From an uncultured Peptoniphilaceae bacterium (GTDB lineage Bacteria; Bacillota; Clostridia; Tissierellales; Peptoniphilaceae), in NCBI GenBank assembly GCA_943912255.1, contig CALTTP010000007.1:1-64000 (forward strand): a DNA stretch of 64,000 nucleotides, read 5' to 3'. Each line of letters starts with the position of its first letter. Positions within the stretch are counted from its first letter, which is position 1. The position numbers were made by a program, and so were the translations under genes. The notes beneath the pieces are model-generated. The model was not told the DNA's origin, did no database searches, and saw nothing but the letters and a program-made list of their open reading frames with translations. Positions 36,901-46,198 of the stretch are shown here, one piece after another.

Positions 36901-38937
36901 ATCCATCTCAAAGGATTCTTGTAGTGCTTTTCCCAGCTCGTTAAATCCCTTATATGGATTTGCAAAAGAAACAGGATTTTCAGTATATTTCAATTCTTCG
37001 TCAACAGTAACTCCTTGGCTGGAAAACCCTATACTTCCAAATCCGGCATATTGTCTAGGCAACCTTTCAGCTATAAATTCACCAAGACCTGTGTAATCAT
37101 TTACCCTATTGCCTGTAAAGTCCAAGTCCAAAAGATTTGGGAAGTCTTTGACAATAGATACATCTTCAATTCTATTGGCAGAAATATCTAAATACTCCAA
37201 CTTTTTTAAGTCCTTTAATGGTGATATATCGGTAATCCCTTTAGAGATAATCTTGTTATATTCATCCCCTTCAACTGTAACATTATAATGTAAATCTAAA
37301 CCAGTAAGGTTTGTCAATCCTGCTAAAGGCGTTACATCTTCAATCAAGTTGTTATAGAGCTTTAAAAACTCAAGATTTTTTAAATCCTTTAAAGGAGAAA
37401 TATCCACAATCCTATTTCTTTGAATCTCCAAATATTTTAATTTTGTCAGCCCTTTCAAAGGATTGATATCCGAAATTTCATTTTCATTGACTTTTAACTT
37501 TTCAAGATTTTTAGCATACTCAATTCCTTTAATGCTCTTTATTCCTCTAGAGACAGCAAATTTAAAGTCCTTAGTTCCTGAAAGATTTCTAGGAGTCCCT
37601 AAAATTGAGTAATCAAAATTCTCAGCAAAAGTCGGTTTACCATCTTTATCTAAAAATATAGAAATCTCCTTTAAACTTTCCATCTCTTCCATAGTGATTG
37701 AAGCATCATCTTCCCTTTCCAGAGAAATATTTTTGTTTAAAACCTTTTTAAAGAGTGGATCTTCAATTTCAACATGTAGTTTTTTATCCACATCTTTTAT
37801 CCCTTGCATTAAATCTTCAACAGCTTTGTCAATTTCTTTTTGATTCTTAGCCCTCTTTAGAACTTCCTCAGCTTTTTTTATCTCACTTTCTAAAGCCTTC
37901 TTTCCTTCCAAAGACATATCAGCCTTTAAGAGTTCCTTCGCTTTTAAGAGAGCTTTCTCCAATTCACTCTTATCCAATTTAGGAGTTTTTCCTGTCTCCT
38001 CAGTAGGTTTAACAATCTTATCCTCATAGAGTAAATTATCCAAACTATTTAAAGTATCATCTGAAATAGAGTCAACTCCACCGAGGAAAATAGCCTTTTC
38101 AAATTTATTTTCCTTAACATTGTCTAGTACTGACTTCGAAATTTCATCTTTTTTAACAAGGATAATAGGTGCATTTTCCCTACTTGCTACCAAAGCCCCT
38201 GCCAGTGCATCAGGATAATCCTCTCCACTTGCAAAAACAACAGTCTTTGAATTGAATTTTTCCGCCAATTTAACAGAAGTTTCATATCTGTCCCTACCAT
38301 AAATTCTTTGTACCTTATCAAATCCAGGAAGGCTAGTTGGTCCCCCAAAAATCAACTCTGGCTTATACTTATTAATATCAATTCCACATCCCTCATCATA
38401 AAGGACAATAGAACCTTCTTTATAAATATATGGAGCAGCTACCAAAGCATCCACAAAGTTTCTACCAGAAGCCAAAAATACCTTCTTAGACTTAGGATCT
38501 AACATCTTCTTATACTCAAAAAGTTCTAAAGATGTCTTATACCTGTCTTTCCCTGCTAACCTTTTAACTTTAGAAACCGTAGAAAGCTCCTCTTCCACCT
38601 TCTGGGAAATAGTAGACTTTCCTCCCACTAGAAGAATTTCTTTAGCCTTCACCCTTTGAATTTCTTTTTTTACATCCTCAGATACCTCATTTTTCTTAGA
38701 AAGAAGAATTGGATATCCTTGTTGTGCAGAAAGAGCAGAAGCAGAAATAGCATCAGGATAAACTTCCCCAGATACAACAATTACCCTTTCCGTTTCCGTA
38801 ACGTACTGTTTACTTATTTCTAAAGCAGTTACATATCTGTCCTTTCCATAAATTCTCTTACTCTCCTTAGCAAAACTAGTAACAGGAAGAATTACTAATA
38901 GTGCAAATAGTAAGAGAATCCTAAAATATTTTCTCAT
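33976..38937 (-). CDS. Surface cysteine protease with CWB2 repeats, leucine-rich repeats and papain-like (C1) domain
   Basis: 1653 residues with a signal peptide to about 23. Three CWB2 repeats occupy about 25-300 (KRIYGKDRYVTALEIS, RLAGKDRYKTSLEL, RIYGRDRYETSVKLAEKF). A helical stretch of about 55 residues follows, then internalin-like leucine-rich repeats (about 450-620) and a second LRR block (about 880-1030). The C-terminus is a C1 peptidase with Q1201, C1207 (YKDGACRSFSS), H1394 (GANHAIAIVGW) and D1426 in VKDAQG where papain has Asn, then a lectin-like domain. The C1/lectin/CWB2 set recalls C. difficile Cwp84, which matures the S-layer. The LRRs are an unusual addition. Confidence 0.85.
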   Translation of the reverse strand: MRKYFRILLLFALLVILPVTSFAKESKRIYGKDRYVTALEISKQYVTETERVIVVSGEVYPDAISASALSAQQGYPILLSKKNEVSEDVKKEIQRVKAKEILLVGGKSTISQKVEEELSTVSKVKRLAGKDRYKTSLELFEYKKMLDPKSKKVFLASGRNFVDALVAAPYIYKEGSIVLYDEGCGIDINKYKPELIFGGPTSLPGFDKVQRIYGRDRYETSVKLAEKFNSKTVVFASGEDYPDALAGALVASRENAPIILVKKDEISKSVLDNVKENKFEKAIFLGGVDSISDDTLNSLDNLLYEDKIVKPTEETGKTPKLDKSELEKALLKAKELLKADMSLEGKKALESEIKKAEEVLKRAKNQKEIDKAVEDLMQGIKDVDKKLHVEIEDPLFKKVLNKNISLEREDDASITMEEMESLKEISIFLDKDGKPTFAENFDYSILGTPRNLSGTKDFKFAVSRGIKSIKGIEYAKNLEKLKVNENEISDINPLKGLTKLKYLEIQRNRIVDISPLKDLKNLEFLKLYNNLIEDVTPLAGLTNLTGLDLHYNVTVEGDEYNKIISKGITDISPLKDLKKLEYLDISANRIEDVSIVKDFPNLLDLDFTGNRVNDYTGLGEFIAERLPRQYAGFGSIGFSSQGVTVDEELKYTENPVSFANPYKGFNELGKALQESFEMDEEVNILENLEPDVPGINASYDKENNKIDINIDNNVLLENKGKEILVNINVNFIGIFEWKIKDIRIQVGEDISYLDEDVESFYRDLFNKYSKFDKKYVNLTDEANKKFSSSEKPISGSIEPEDFLMLKRFVVSDRNVTDKLVKPLKDAINLEEFEVQLNDGVLKREITDFSFLNKMPNLTKFWYANLDYENATKDRIGSIDFSNSQKVDWIQISGTNLKDLSGFSKINPRTLSIQDNEIEDISDLSDMTNLVRLDLDNNKISNIDGKLDKLQDLVTLYLRNNPVENISSLGKLSNLEALHLRKTKVKDIESLKSLEKLHRLYIDENSLDPDYFEVVNSFKGLNGIYVDEISMEDFDWLKENSIRSLDSPEAKNEEDQVRMAAFKDLNVELRVDKNSLKDRTLTIENPIVDWEKNAVIQTSEDENYNPIDTNTNLEFKDDKIIINISDKSVEEGKIEESYYIYMEHPQLVFGEYQQPASIFGKVTLNIGFAEIVEPELEFESDGVTPIKYDLRQEDGVTEVRNQYKDGACRSFSSLAALESFYKKSTGKEIDLSENNFETRQGLVFNNKNKTDQPRSGRMRNSDFGYLISGKGPILETEDPYRPFSVEGMDIPNSIDENLYRNALSNNGPVKAEASLRVMGFEFLKDISNATIESPEDSNLLQIKTAIRKHGAVSSNIYMSHDGLNRFPYQNDKCFNSQTNAYFTDGKDGKYKGANHAIAIVGWDDSYSKDNFVEGNRPTIDGAWLVKDAQGKDFGDGGYFYVSFQSKDIGGEPYVFTRVEESKAFDGIYHHDEMPFSGFISSNKYADKTVLLNAYDANKSEELKEIAFYTTKRDAEFEIYLIEDFDSFEMEAMDITDDEDYEELLEQYKIYDNIMDKGKGHIYAGYHTISLDELNKTVKFDSDKKFALGIWIRNKDEEDPNHQWDMVVENTSPNGSGRYGEVKEGQTFTYSFGMFVDIGKIEKINACIEGYYLKH

Positions 38938-39060
38938 TTTATCACCATCCTCGTTACTATTTTAACATCTATTAGTTTAATAATCTACCTTTGTAAATTA
39001 TTTATTTACATAAAAAAGCTTAACCTTTATTTTACTTAATTGAATAGGATATAAATAGAT

Positions 39061-39407
39061 AGAAGCGAGAGATGAGAAGTGAGAAGTGGGAAATAAGATA
39101 TAAATATTATTAAAACTTTACAAAATACAAAATTATTAACCCTGAAAGAAATCCCACAGATTTCTTTCCTCTTTCACAGCTAGGTTTTCAGGATTGCAAA
39201 TCCTGAATCGTTGGAAGGGTAAGGTGGAGGGAGATTTTAAAGAGGGAGGCCGTTAGGAAATATTACGAAACGTTTCATTAGGCCTCCCTCTTTAAGGATA
39301 GAACAGAAAATTATACATAAAATTAAGTTTTACGGAATTTGTAAAATTCCGATTAACCCCCTGCCGGCAGGCAAGAAAGGTAAAAGGAAAGCCATAAGCT
39401 TTCCTTC
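39061..39407. repeat. Modular palindromic intergenic array, copy 1
   Basis: The 482-base gap between the surface protease and the symporter holds no gene. It contains, in order: a purine-rich GAGAAGTGGGAA-type stretch (39061-39096); hairpin A, arms GAAAGAAATC/GATTTCTTTC (39144-39168); hairpin B, TTCAGGATT/AATCCTGAA (39187-39207); hairpin C, TTAAAGAGGGAGGCC and its complement (39237-39295); hairpin D, CGGAATTT/AAATTCCG (about 39333-39351); a CTGCCGGCAG palindrome; and hairpin F, GGAAAGC/GCTTTCC (39386-39404). The block from A to F is nearly identical to one at 48.3-48.55 kb. Hairpin F with TTTT after it probably ends the symporter transcript. Confidence 0.85.
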
Positions 39408-39419
39408 CTCCTATTTCTA

Positions 39420-40706
39420 TTAAGAATTAAACACTTCTCTATCTAATTCATTTTCACTTGCTGCAACAATCACTGCAGATGATCCTGCTGCTGTTACGTT
39501 TGTAGCTGTTCTTCCCATATCTGCAATCATGGAAATTGGACTCATCAAGACTACCATTTCCACTGGAAGTCCCATAGCTACGAAAACTGCTGTTGTTGTT
39601 ATTGTAGCTGTTCCTGGAACTCCAACTGTTCCTAAGGATACTGCTAAAGCTACAATTATTAACATTACATATTGACTAACAGTAAATTTTTGACCCATAA
39701 CATTAAGGGTTAGTATTGCTGAAAGTACCGGCCAGAATCCTGCACAACCTGGCATTCCTACAGATGAACCTGTGGAAGCTACGAAGGTTGCAACTTTTTC
39801 TGAAACCCCCATCTTTTCTGTTAAGTTTTGTGTATTCGCAGGTATTGTTCCTACGGAAGATTGGGTTGTAAATGCTATAAGTTGTACTGGGAAGTACTTC
39901 TTAAAGAAAGTTATAGGATTTACTTTAGCAAATAACGCAAGTAACGCTCCAGTTGTAATATATGAATGGAATATTGAAGCTACATAAGTTAGTATCAATA
40001 CCAATAGCAATGGCTTAATACTTGCCATGTCAGTTCTTGACACTGCATTTGCCATAAGAGCAAGTACTGCGTATGGTGTAAAGTCTATAATCATTCCAGT
40101 AAATCTAAAAACTACAGTAGCTGCAGAGTCTATAAAGCTAATAAATGGTTTTGCCTTTTCTCCTTCTCCTCTTTCTTGTAGTTGAAGGATTGCAAGACCA
40201 AGTAATACTGCAAATATAATTGTAGGTATAACTTTGGCATCAGCCATGTTTCCTATTACATTATCTGGAAAGAAGTTTACGAAAGCTTCTGTAAATGGAG
40301 GTACCTCTTTTACTTCTGCATTTGCCGGCACTGTTAAAGAACTATTTGTACCAATCTTAAAAGCTACCCCTAATATAAGTCCTAAAATAGATCCAAGAAC
40401 ATTGTGTAAACTTAAAATACCAATGGTCTTAGCACCAATAGACCTCATCTTTTCAATACTCTCTAAAGATACCACAGTACTAACTATGGATGTGAATAAT
40501 AGCGGTACTACTATTGCAAATAATAGATTTGCATATATAGAACCGAATACTGTTACATAATCAACATTGCCTTTAAAAGCAAATCCCAGTCCTATACCAA
40601 GTAGGGCTGCAATAATTGTTCTAGCGCCGAAGTTTATCTTTTTCTTTGCCATGTAGAATAATACGGCAAAAAGAACAAAAGCGGCAACTAAAGCCCATAT
40701 TTTCAT
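39420..40706 (-). CDS. Dicarboxylate/amino acid:cation symporter (DAACS family)
   Basis: 428 residues with eight membrane spans and two re-entrant loops. Family markers are AFTTQSSVGTIPANTQNL (first hairpin loop serine-rich motif), TGSSVGMPGCAGFWP (the TM7 region) and GVPGTATITTTAVF, MSPISMIADMGRTATNVTA near the C-terminus, where the Asp and Arg contact substrate. It imports glutamate, aspartate, serine/threonine or dicarboxylates with Na+ or H+; which one is not clear. AGGAGTG precedes the ATG. It stands alone between two repeat-filled gaps. Confidence 0.9.
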   Translation of the reverse strand: MKIWALVAAFVLFAVLFYMAKKKINFGARTIIAALLGIGLGFAFKGNVDYVTVFGSIYANLLFAIVVPLLFTSIVSTVVSLESIEKMRSIGAKTIGILSLHNVLGSILGLILGVAFKIGTNSSLTVPANAEVKEVPPFTEAFVNFFPDNVIGNMADAKVIPTIIFAVLLGLAILQLQERGEGEKAKPFISFIDSAATVVFRFTGMIIDFTPYAVLALMANAVSRTDMASIKPLLLVLILTYVASIFHSYITTGALLALFAKVNPITFFKKYFPVQLIAFTTQSSVGTIPANTQNLTEKMGVSEKVATFVASTGSSVGMPGCAGFWPVLSAILTLNVMGQKFTVSQYVMLIIVALAVSLGTVGVPGTATITTTAVFVAMGLPVEMVVLMSPISMIADMGRTATNVTAAGSSAVIVAASENELDREVFNS

Positions 40707-40902
40707 TAAAAAACACTCCTATAAATTAAAAATTTTGTACGTTTATTATACAACTGCATAATATCCCCGGTCAAATTTCCTACTAAATTAGTATGATATA
40801 ATCCAAATCTGATTATATCAAAACAAATTATCCCGAAGAAAATTACGAACTATTATATTCTTACCCAATTTAGAATAATTACTCAAATCACTTAAAAAGC
40901 GA

Positions 40903-41240
40903 TCCTGTACTCGTAGCAGAAGGAAAGCCTATAGCTTATACCGCAGGGTTTTCAGGGACGGCCAGTCCTTGAATTTATTGACGGGCTCCCACACTCAGTC
41001 AAAAATAGAGTAGTTAGTTATTTCTATTCTTTGTCTATTTTACTGCAAAATAAAAAGAGTTATATGGAGCTGAGTGCCCGATTAAAAAAAGGGTTGGGAT
41101 TTAAAGGGAAGGGAAAAGGAACCATCAAATAGGTTCCAAATTCCCTTCCCTTTTTTATTAGAAAAGAATATCAAACTTTAAATATAATTTCTAGAAGTTT
41201 ATAAAACTTTGAACAACACTCCTGTTGGTAGGCAAAAATT
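40903..41240. repeat. Modular palindromic intergenic array, copy 2 (partly inverted)
   Basis: The 575-base gap between the symporter and yerC-like gene has no supportable gene. Elements seen: a hairpin-B relative (TTCAGGGAC paired with GTCCTTGAA, 40953-40975) in the reverse orientation to the copy at 58.42 kb; hairpin G, AAAGGGAAGGG...CCCTTCCCTTT (41103-41153), identical over 51 bases to 62311-62361; a D-type hairpin AAGTTT/AAACTT (about 41197); and a TGTTGGTAGGCA piece like module E. The part 40707-40900 is AT-rich with nothing recognised. Confidence 0.75.
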
Positions 41241-41242
41241 TA

Positions 41243-41270
41243 GGCAATCGCCTAATTCCCCACGATTGCC
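41243..41270 (-). terminator. Terminator of the fhs-yerC operon
   Basis: GGCAATCG and CGATTGCC pair perfectly across a 12-base loop, followed on the minus strand by TAAATTTTT. It starts 12 bases past the YerC-like stop. Confidence 0.75.
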
Positions 41271-41281
41271 CAAAAATATTA

Positions 41282-41602
41282 TTATTTATTTCTCTTTGCG
41301 TCTAAATCTCTTTTTATAAGCTGATCTAGTACCAATTCATACCCTTCAGCTCCATAGTTTAGACTTCGGTTAACTCTACTTATTGTTGCAGTAGAAGCTC
41401 CCGTTTCCTTTTCTATTTCGTTATAAGTTTTTCTTATTTTAAGAAGTTTGGCAACTTCAAGCCTTTGAGTAATTGAATGAAGCTCTCTTACAGTACAAAC
41501 ATCTTCAAAGAATTTATAGCATTCATCTCTGTCTTTAAGCATAAGCACTGCATCGAAAAAGTCATCTAACTGTTTACTCCTAAGTCTAGACTCATTATTC
41601 AA
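41282..41602 (-). CDS. YerC/YecD family TrpR-related protein
   Basis: 106 residues. The N-terminal helices (LDDFFDAVLMLKDRDECYKF) and the central FFEDVCTVRELHSITQRLEV, then a helix-turn-helix TYNEIEKETGASTATISRVN match the YerC/TrpR-like family. It is probably a small DNA-binding regulator; targets are unknown. The start is TTG at 41602, with AAGGAG ten bases before. It lies 12 bases after fhs and shares its transcript. Confidence 0.9.
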   Translation of the reverse strand: MNNESRLRSKQLDDFFDAVLMLKDRDECYKFFEDVCTVRELHSITQRLEVAKLLKIRKTYNEIEKETGASTATISRVNRSLNYGAEGYELVLDQLIKRDLDAKRNK

Positions 41603-41614
41603 CTACATCACTCC

Positions 41615-43285
41615 TTAAAATAATCCAACAATTTCCCCAGATTCCAATACGTCTATATTATTAGCAGCTGGAACCTTTGGAAGACCTGGCATTGTCATTA
41701 TATCTCCTGTTAGAGCAACAACGAATCCAGCTCCTCTAGAGATTCTTAAATCTCTAACGGTGATTTTGAAACCATCAGGAGCACCTAATAGTTTAGGGTC
41801 ATCTGAGAATGAATATTGGGTTTTAGCCATACATACAGGGTAGTTGTCCAATCCCAATTTAGAGATTTCAGCTAATTTCTTCTTAGCTTTAGTAGTAAAT
41901 TCTACACCGTCTCCTCTATAAACTTCAGTTACAATCTTTTCAATCTTTTCAGATATTGTCATATCTTCATCATATAGGTAGTGGAAGTCATTTTCGCTTT
42001 CATCGATCTTCTTAACAACAGCTTCGGCAAGTTCGATAGCTCCATCTCCACCTTTAGCCCATACTTCAGCTAAAATAGCTTCTGTTCCTGACTCTTCAGT
42101 TAACTTATCAAGTAGTTCCAATTCTGCTTCTGTATCAGTTGGGAAACGGTTAATAGCAACTAGACATGGAATACCAAATTTGTGCATGTTTTCGATATGT
42201 CTTCCAAGGTTTTCAAATCCCTTTTCTAATGCTTCAAGATTTTCTTCCCCTAATTTATCTTTTTCTGCTCCCCCATGATGTTTTAAAGCTCTTACAGTAG
42301 CTACGATTACAGTACAGTCAGGAGTAATTCCACCTAGACGACATTTGATGTCGAAGAATTTTTCAGCTCCTAAGTCTCCACCAAATCCTGCTTCAGTAAT
42401 GGTGTAATCAGCAAGTTTCATAGCAAGTTTTGTTGCTACAACGGAGTTACAACCGTGTGCGATATTCGCAAAAGGTCCACCATGTAGTATAGCAGGTGTA
42501 TTTTCCAAAGTTTGAACCAAGTTAGGATTAATAGCTTCCTTCATAACTAAAGCAACAGCACCTTGTGCCTTGATATCTTTAGCATAAACAGGTTCTCCTT
42601 GGTAATTGTATGCAATTAGTATATTTCCAACTCTTTCCTTAAGGTCTTCTAAACTTGTACTCAAGCAAAGAATGGCCATTATTTCAGATGCAACAGTTAT
42701 ATCAAAACCATCTTCTCTTGGAACACCATTTGGTTTACCACCAAGACCAACTACGATATTTCTTAAAGCTCTATCGTTCATGTCAAGAACTCTCTTCCAA
42801 AGGATTCTTCTTGGGTCAATTCCCAATGCATTTCCTTGTTGCATATGGTTGTCCAAAAGCGCTGAAATCAAGTTATTAGCAGTAGTTATAGCATGGAAGT
42901 CTCCAGTAAAGTGCATGTTGATGTCTTCCATAGGAACAACTTGTGCATGACCACCACCTGCTGCACCACCTTTAATACCAAAGCTTGGTCCTAAAGAAGG
43001 CTCTCTAAGAGCAGAAATAGCAGACTTTCCAATCTTGTTAAGTCCCATAGACAAACCAACATTTACAGTAGTCTTACCTTCTCCTGCAGGAGTAGGGTTA
43101 ATCGCTGTTACCAAGATTAACTTTCCATCTTCCTTATCCTTATACTTGTCTAAAAGTCCTAAGTCTAACTTAGCTTTGTAGTTACCATAAAGATAAAGAT
43201 CCTTTTCTTCAAGTCCTAAACGCTTACCAATTTCAACTATAGGTTCCATTTTGGCTTCTTGAGCTATTTGTACATCCGTTTTCAT
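41615..43285 (-). CDS. fhs: Formate-tetrahydrofolate ligase
   Basis: 556 residues. The ATP-binding loop TPAGEGKTT, the GGAAGGGHAQVVPMEDIN stretch, and LGGITPDCTVIVATVRALK are characteristic. It makes 10-formyl-THF from formate, THF and ATP, supplying one-carbon units for purines and fMet, and is the entry step of the methyl branch of the Wood-Ljungdahl pathway in acetogens. AGGAGG precedes the ATG at 43285; an in-frame TTG three bases upstream is not favoured. Confidence 0.97.
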   Translation of the reverse strand: MKTDVQIAQEAKMEPIVEIGKRLGLEEKDLYLYGNYKAKLDLGLLDKYKDKEDGKLILVTAINPTPAGEGKTTVNVGLSMGLNKIGKSAISALREPSLGPSFGIKGGAAGGGHAQVVPMEDINMHFTGDFHAITTANNLISALLDNHMQQGNALGIDPRRILWKRVLDMNDRALRNIVVGLGGKPNGVPREDGFDITVASEIMAILCLSTSLEDLKERVGNILIAYNYQGEPVYAKDIKAQGAVALVMKEAINPNLVQTLENTPAILHGGPFANIAHGCNSVVATKLAMKLADYTITEAGFGGDLGAEKFFDIKCRLGGITPDCTVIVATVRALKHHGGAEKDKLGEENLEALEKGFENLGRHIENMHKFGIPCLVAINRFPTDTEAELELLDKLTEESGTEAILAEVWAKGGDGAIELAEAVVKKIDESENDFHYLYDEDMTISEKIEKIVTEVYRGDGVEFTTKAKKKLAEISKLGLDNYPVCMAKTQYSFSDDPKLLGAPDGFKITVRDLRISRGAGFVVALTGDIMTMPGLPKVPAANNIDVLESGEIVGLF

Positions 43286-43639
43286 CAATAAATAACCTCC
43301 TATTTATACTAATCTTCTATTATAATATATCAACTTTTGCAAGTTAAAGCAATATATTTGTAAAATGCTAAAAGTTCGCCGATTGATATTTACCCCGAAT
43401 CAGAAAACTTTAATCAAAAATTAACGAATTATTTAACCAATATTCATTTTTTCAGTTTTCGCTTTACACTATTAAAATACTTGGTTTAATATCCATAAAC
43501 TTATTATACTTTAAAAGAGTTGTTTAAACAAATTTGTTAAAGTATTTTTAGCACAGTAATCAGGTGGTTTTGAATAACCTATTAAGCACCCAAATTTATA
43601 TTTGAGTGCCACATAGAATTATTCAATAGCAGAAATATA
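43286..43639. other. Intergenic space between typA and fhs
   Basis: No gene is seen in these 354 bases. A minus-strand TATAAT near 43324 with TTTAAC 18 bases upstream may be the fhs promoter. Two hairpins sit at the typA end: AGCAGTAATATATTTCTGCT overlapping the typA stop, and GCACTCAAATATAAATTTGGGTGC (43585-43609), probably the typA terminator. The rest is AT-rich. Confidence 0.55.
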
Positions 43640-45472
43640 TTACTGCTTTTTATACTTTTTGGATTTGTATCGAAGCTCTGAATTTAGAATTTTCTTTCTA
43701 ATTCTCAAATTCTTTGGAGTAACTTCCACCAACTCGTCCTCTTCAATAAATTCAAGGAGTTCTTCCAAGCTCATTATCTTTGGTGGTGACAACCTTAAAG
43801 CCTCATCGGAAGCAGAAGAACGTATATTGGTTTGAGCCTTTTTCTTACATACATTTACTTCAATATCCAGCCCCTTTGGGCTGGATCCAACAACCATCCC
43901 CTCATATACCTCTTCCCCAGGCTTAACGAATAATACGCCCCTTTCCTGAGCAGCATTTAATCCATAGGCAGTGGTTGTTCCTGTTTCAAAACAAATCAGA
44001 GAACCCGTTGACCTGCCAGGAATGTCACCTTTCTTAGGAGCATATTCCTTTAATTCCGAATTGATTACCCCAGTACCTTTCGTATCGGAAATAAACTCCT
44101 GTCTATATCCTATTAATCCCCTGGTTGGAATTTCAAAAACCAATCTAGTGTAGCCACCCTTTGAAGGTTTCATATCGATAAGCTCACCCTTTCTCATTCC
44201 AAGCTTTTCAATAATCGACCCAACATATACCTCGTCAGCATCAATGGTTACAAGTTCAATAGGCTCATAGGTTACACCTTCTTCTTCCCTATATAGGACC
44301 TGTGGTTTAGAAACTTGAAATTCATAATCTTCTCGTCTCAAGTTTTCAATTAGAACGGAAAGATGCAACTCTCCTCTACCACTTACCCTAAAAGCGTCAG
44401 TAGAATCAGTTTCTTCCACTCTTAAACTTACATCCGTCTCCAACTCTTTAAAGAGTCTATTTCTAATCTGTCTACTAGTTACATACTTTCCATCCCGTCC
44501 TGCAAAAGGACTGTCATTTACAAGAAAGTTCATGGAAAGTGTCGGCTCAGAAATCTTTACAAAAGGAATGGCTTCAACATTGTCAATATCACAGATTGTA
44601 TCACCTATACTTATACCCTCAACACCAGTCACAGCAACAAGATTACCTGCAGAAGAGCTTTCTACTTCCACCCTGTTAAGACCTTGGAATTCATAAATCT
44701 TAGTAATTGTTACCTTTTTATCCACAGACTTGTCATTATAATTTACAATATGCATTCTGTCGTTAATATGAATTGTACCAGAGTCGATTTTACCAATACC
44801 AATCCTACCTACATAGTCATTGTAATCCGTAGTGGAAATCAACAACTTAAAAGGCTTCTTCGCATCCCCCTTAGGTTCAGGTATATAGTCAATAATCGTA
44901 TCTAAAAGGTAGGACATATCCTTAGGATGCTCTCCAGTATATTCTCCTGAAGCAAAACCTTGTCTTGCAGAAGCATACACAATTGGAGAGTCTAGGTACT
45001 CCTCACCTGCATTTAGCTGAATAAAGAGATCTAAAATCTCGTCAACGACCTCTTCTGGCCTAGCTTCTGCCCTGTCAATCTTATTAATACAAATAATCGC
45101 CGGTAAATTTAATTCAAAAGCCTTTTTTAACACAAACTTAGTTTGAGGCATTGGCCCTTCAAAGGCGTCTACAACGAGAACAACCCCATCGGCCATATTT
45201 AAGACCCTCTCTACTTCACCACCAAAGTCAGCATGACCTGGAGTGTCGATGATATTTATCTTATATTCCTTATAATCGACAGCAGTATTTTTAGAAAGAA
45301 TGGTAATTCCTCTTTCCTTTTCAATATCATTGTTGTCCATAATTCTGTCTTGAACAGCTTGATTCTCCCTGAAAACACCACCTGTCTTCAACAACCCATC
45401 TACCAAAGTAGTCTTACCATGGTCTACATGGGCAATTATTGCAACATTTCTTATATTTTTTTTATTTGCCAT
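43640..45472 (-). CDS. typA: Translational GTPase TypA/BipA
   Basis: 610 residues. G1 AHVDHGKTTLVDGLL, G2 EKERGITI, G3 DTPGHADFGGEVERVL and G4 NKIDR are intact, followed by domain II, EF-G-like domains III and V, and the TypA-specific C-terminal domain (RSTGSLICFETGTTTAYGL). It binds the ribosome and helps 50S assembly and stress adaptation. A weak GGATGTG precedes the ATG. It appears monocistronic. Confidence 0.96.
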   Translation of the reverse strand: MANKKNIRNVAIIAHVDHGKTTLVDGLLKTGGVFRENQAVQDRIMDNNDIEKERGITILSKNTAVDYKEYKINIIDTPGHADFGGEVERVLNMADGVVLVVDAFEGPMPQTKFVLKKAFELNLPAIICINKIDRAEARPEEVVDEILDLFIQLNAGEEYLDSPIVYASARQGFASGEYTGEHPKDMSYLLDTIIDYIPEPKGDAKKPFKLLISTTDYNDYVGRIGIGKIDSGTIHINDRMHIVNYNDKSVDKKVTITKIYEFQGLNRVEVESSSAGNLVAVTGVEGISIGDTICDIDNVEAIPFVKISEPTLSMNFLVNDSPFAGRDGKYVTSRQIRNRLFKELETDVSLRVEETDSTDAFRVSGRGELHLSVLIENLRREDYEFQVSKPQVLYREEEGVTYEPIELVTIDADEVYVGSIIEKLGMRKGELIDMKPSKGGYTRLVFEIPTRGLIGYRQEFISDTKGTGVINSELKEYAPKKGDIPGRSTGSLICFETGTTTAYGLNAAQERGVLFVKPGEEVYEGMVVGSSPKGLDIEVNVCKKKAQTNIRSSASDEALRLSPPKIMSLEELLEFIEEDELVEVTPKNLRIRKKILNSELRYKSKKYKKQ

Positions 45473-45592
45473 TTAAAACACATCCTATCTTTATCCTTTG
45501 AAATTATATCACAAATCCAGCACTCAAAAAATAATTGAAAGTTGACAATAATAAAGACGAACAAAAGAAATAGTTGTGTCAGCCACCAAATT

Positions 45593-45973
45593 CTAAACAT
45601 GTAGCTCCACAACTACTTCATTTTTATTATAAGTAATCTTGTCTGCAATATGCTCTACGATAAATAATCCTCTTCCACTGGTCTTGTTAAAGTCTTGACG
45701 ACTATAGCAAGCTTTCTTAAAGCCGCATCCCTCGTCCTTTACCTTCACAATAATCTTTTCGTCTCTTAAAGTAGCACAAAGGCGAATCAGCTTCTCAAAA
45801 TCCTCCAAATTGCCATGACGTACGCCATTTACCACAAGCTCCGTCACCACAAGGCGCAAATCATAGAGAGTTTTTTCATCATCTAAATAATTTTTAACTT
45901 CTCCCATTAATCGCATGGTCATATCATTGATATTCTCCATGCTTCCCTTTACAGTTTCATCGAATCTATACAT
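45593..45973 (-). CDS. RsbW-like ATP-binding (HATPase_c_2) regulatory protein
   Basis: About 126 residues. The GHKL ATPase fold shows an N-box LRLVVTELVVNGVRHGN, G1 VKDEGCGF, and G2 SGRGLFIVEHIADK. Such proteins are serine kinases that act as anti-sigma factors by partner switching, or simply ATP-binding regulators. The ATG at 45973 is chosen because AGGTGG lies directly before it; an upstream start would add 19 residues without a site. No anti-anti-sigma gene or alternative sigma gene is adjacent, so the partner is unknown. Confidence 0.8.
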   Translation of the reverse strand: MYRFDETVKGSMENINDMTMRLMGEVKNYLDDEKTLYDLRLVVTELVVNGVRHGNLEDFEKLIRLCATLRDEKIIVKVKDEGCGFKKACYSRQDFNKTSGRGLFIVEHIADKITYNKNEVVVELHV

Positions 45974-46158
45974 TTTAACCACCTGTTCATTAAATACCCA
46001 CAAACAATCAAAAATAACAAAAACATTCAATAATTTTTAATGTTTTATCCTATTAAAGCAATAAAACTATAAATACATCAAAATCGTGCAGATTTAGTCA
46101 GGGATAAATAAAAATATGCAAATTTTTAAAAAAACTGTTATAAAGGAAAATCGGTGGG

Positions 46159-46164
46159 TATAAT
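46159..46164 (+). promoter_or_regulatory. -10 element of the rubredoxin gene
   Basis: TATAAT lies about 35 bases before the rubredoxin ATG. A poor -35 (TGTTAT) occurs 17 bases upstream. GGGGGTG just before the ATG is the ribosome site. Confidence 0.45.
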
Positions 46165-46198
46165 AAGATAGAACGATAAAATATAGGGGGTGTCTTTA

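Noticed and set aside
39144..39404. CRISPR-like array in the palindromic repeats
   Set aside because: The palindromes differ from each other, have no constant repeat-spacer spacing, and no cas genes are near.
38938..41281. Insertion sequence remnant in the repeat-filled gaps
   Set aside because: No transposase fragment, no target-site duplication and no consistent terminal inverted repeats could be defined.
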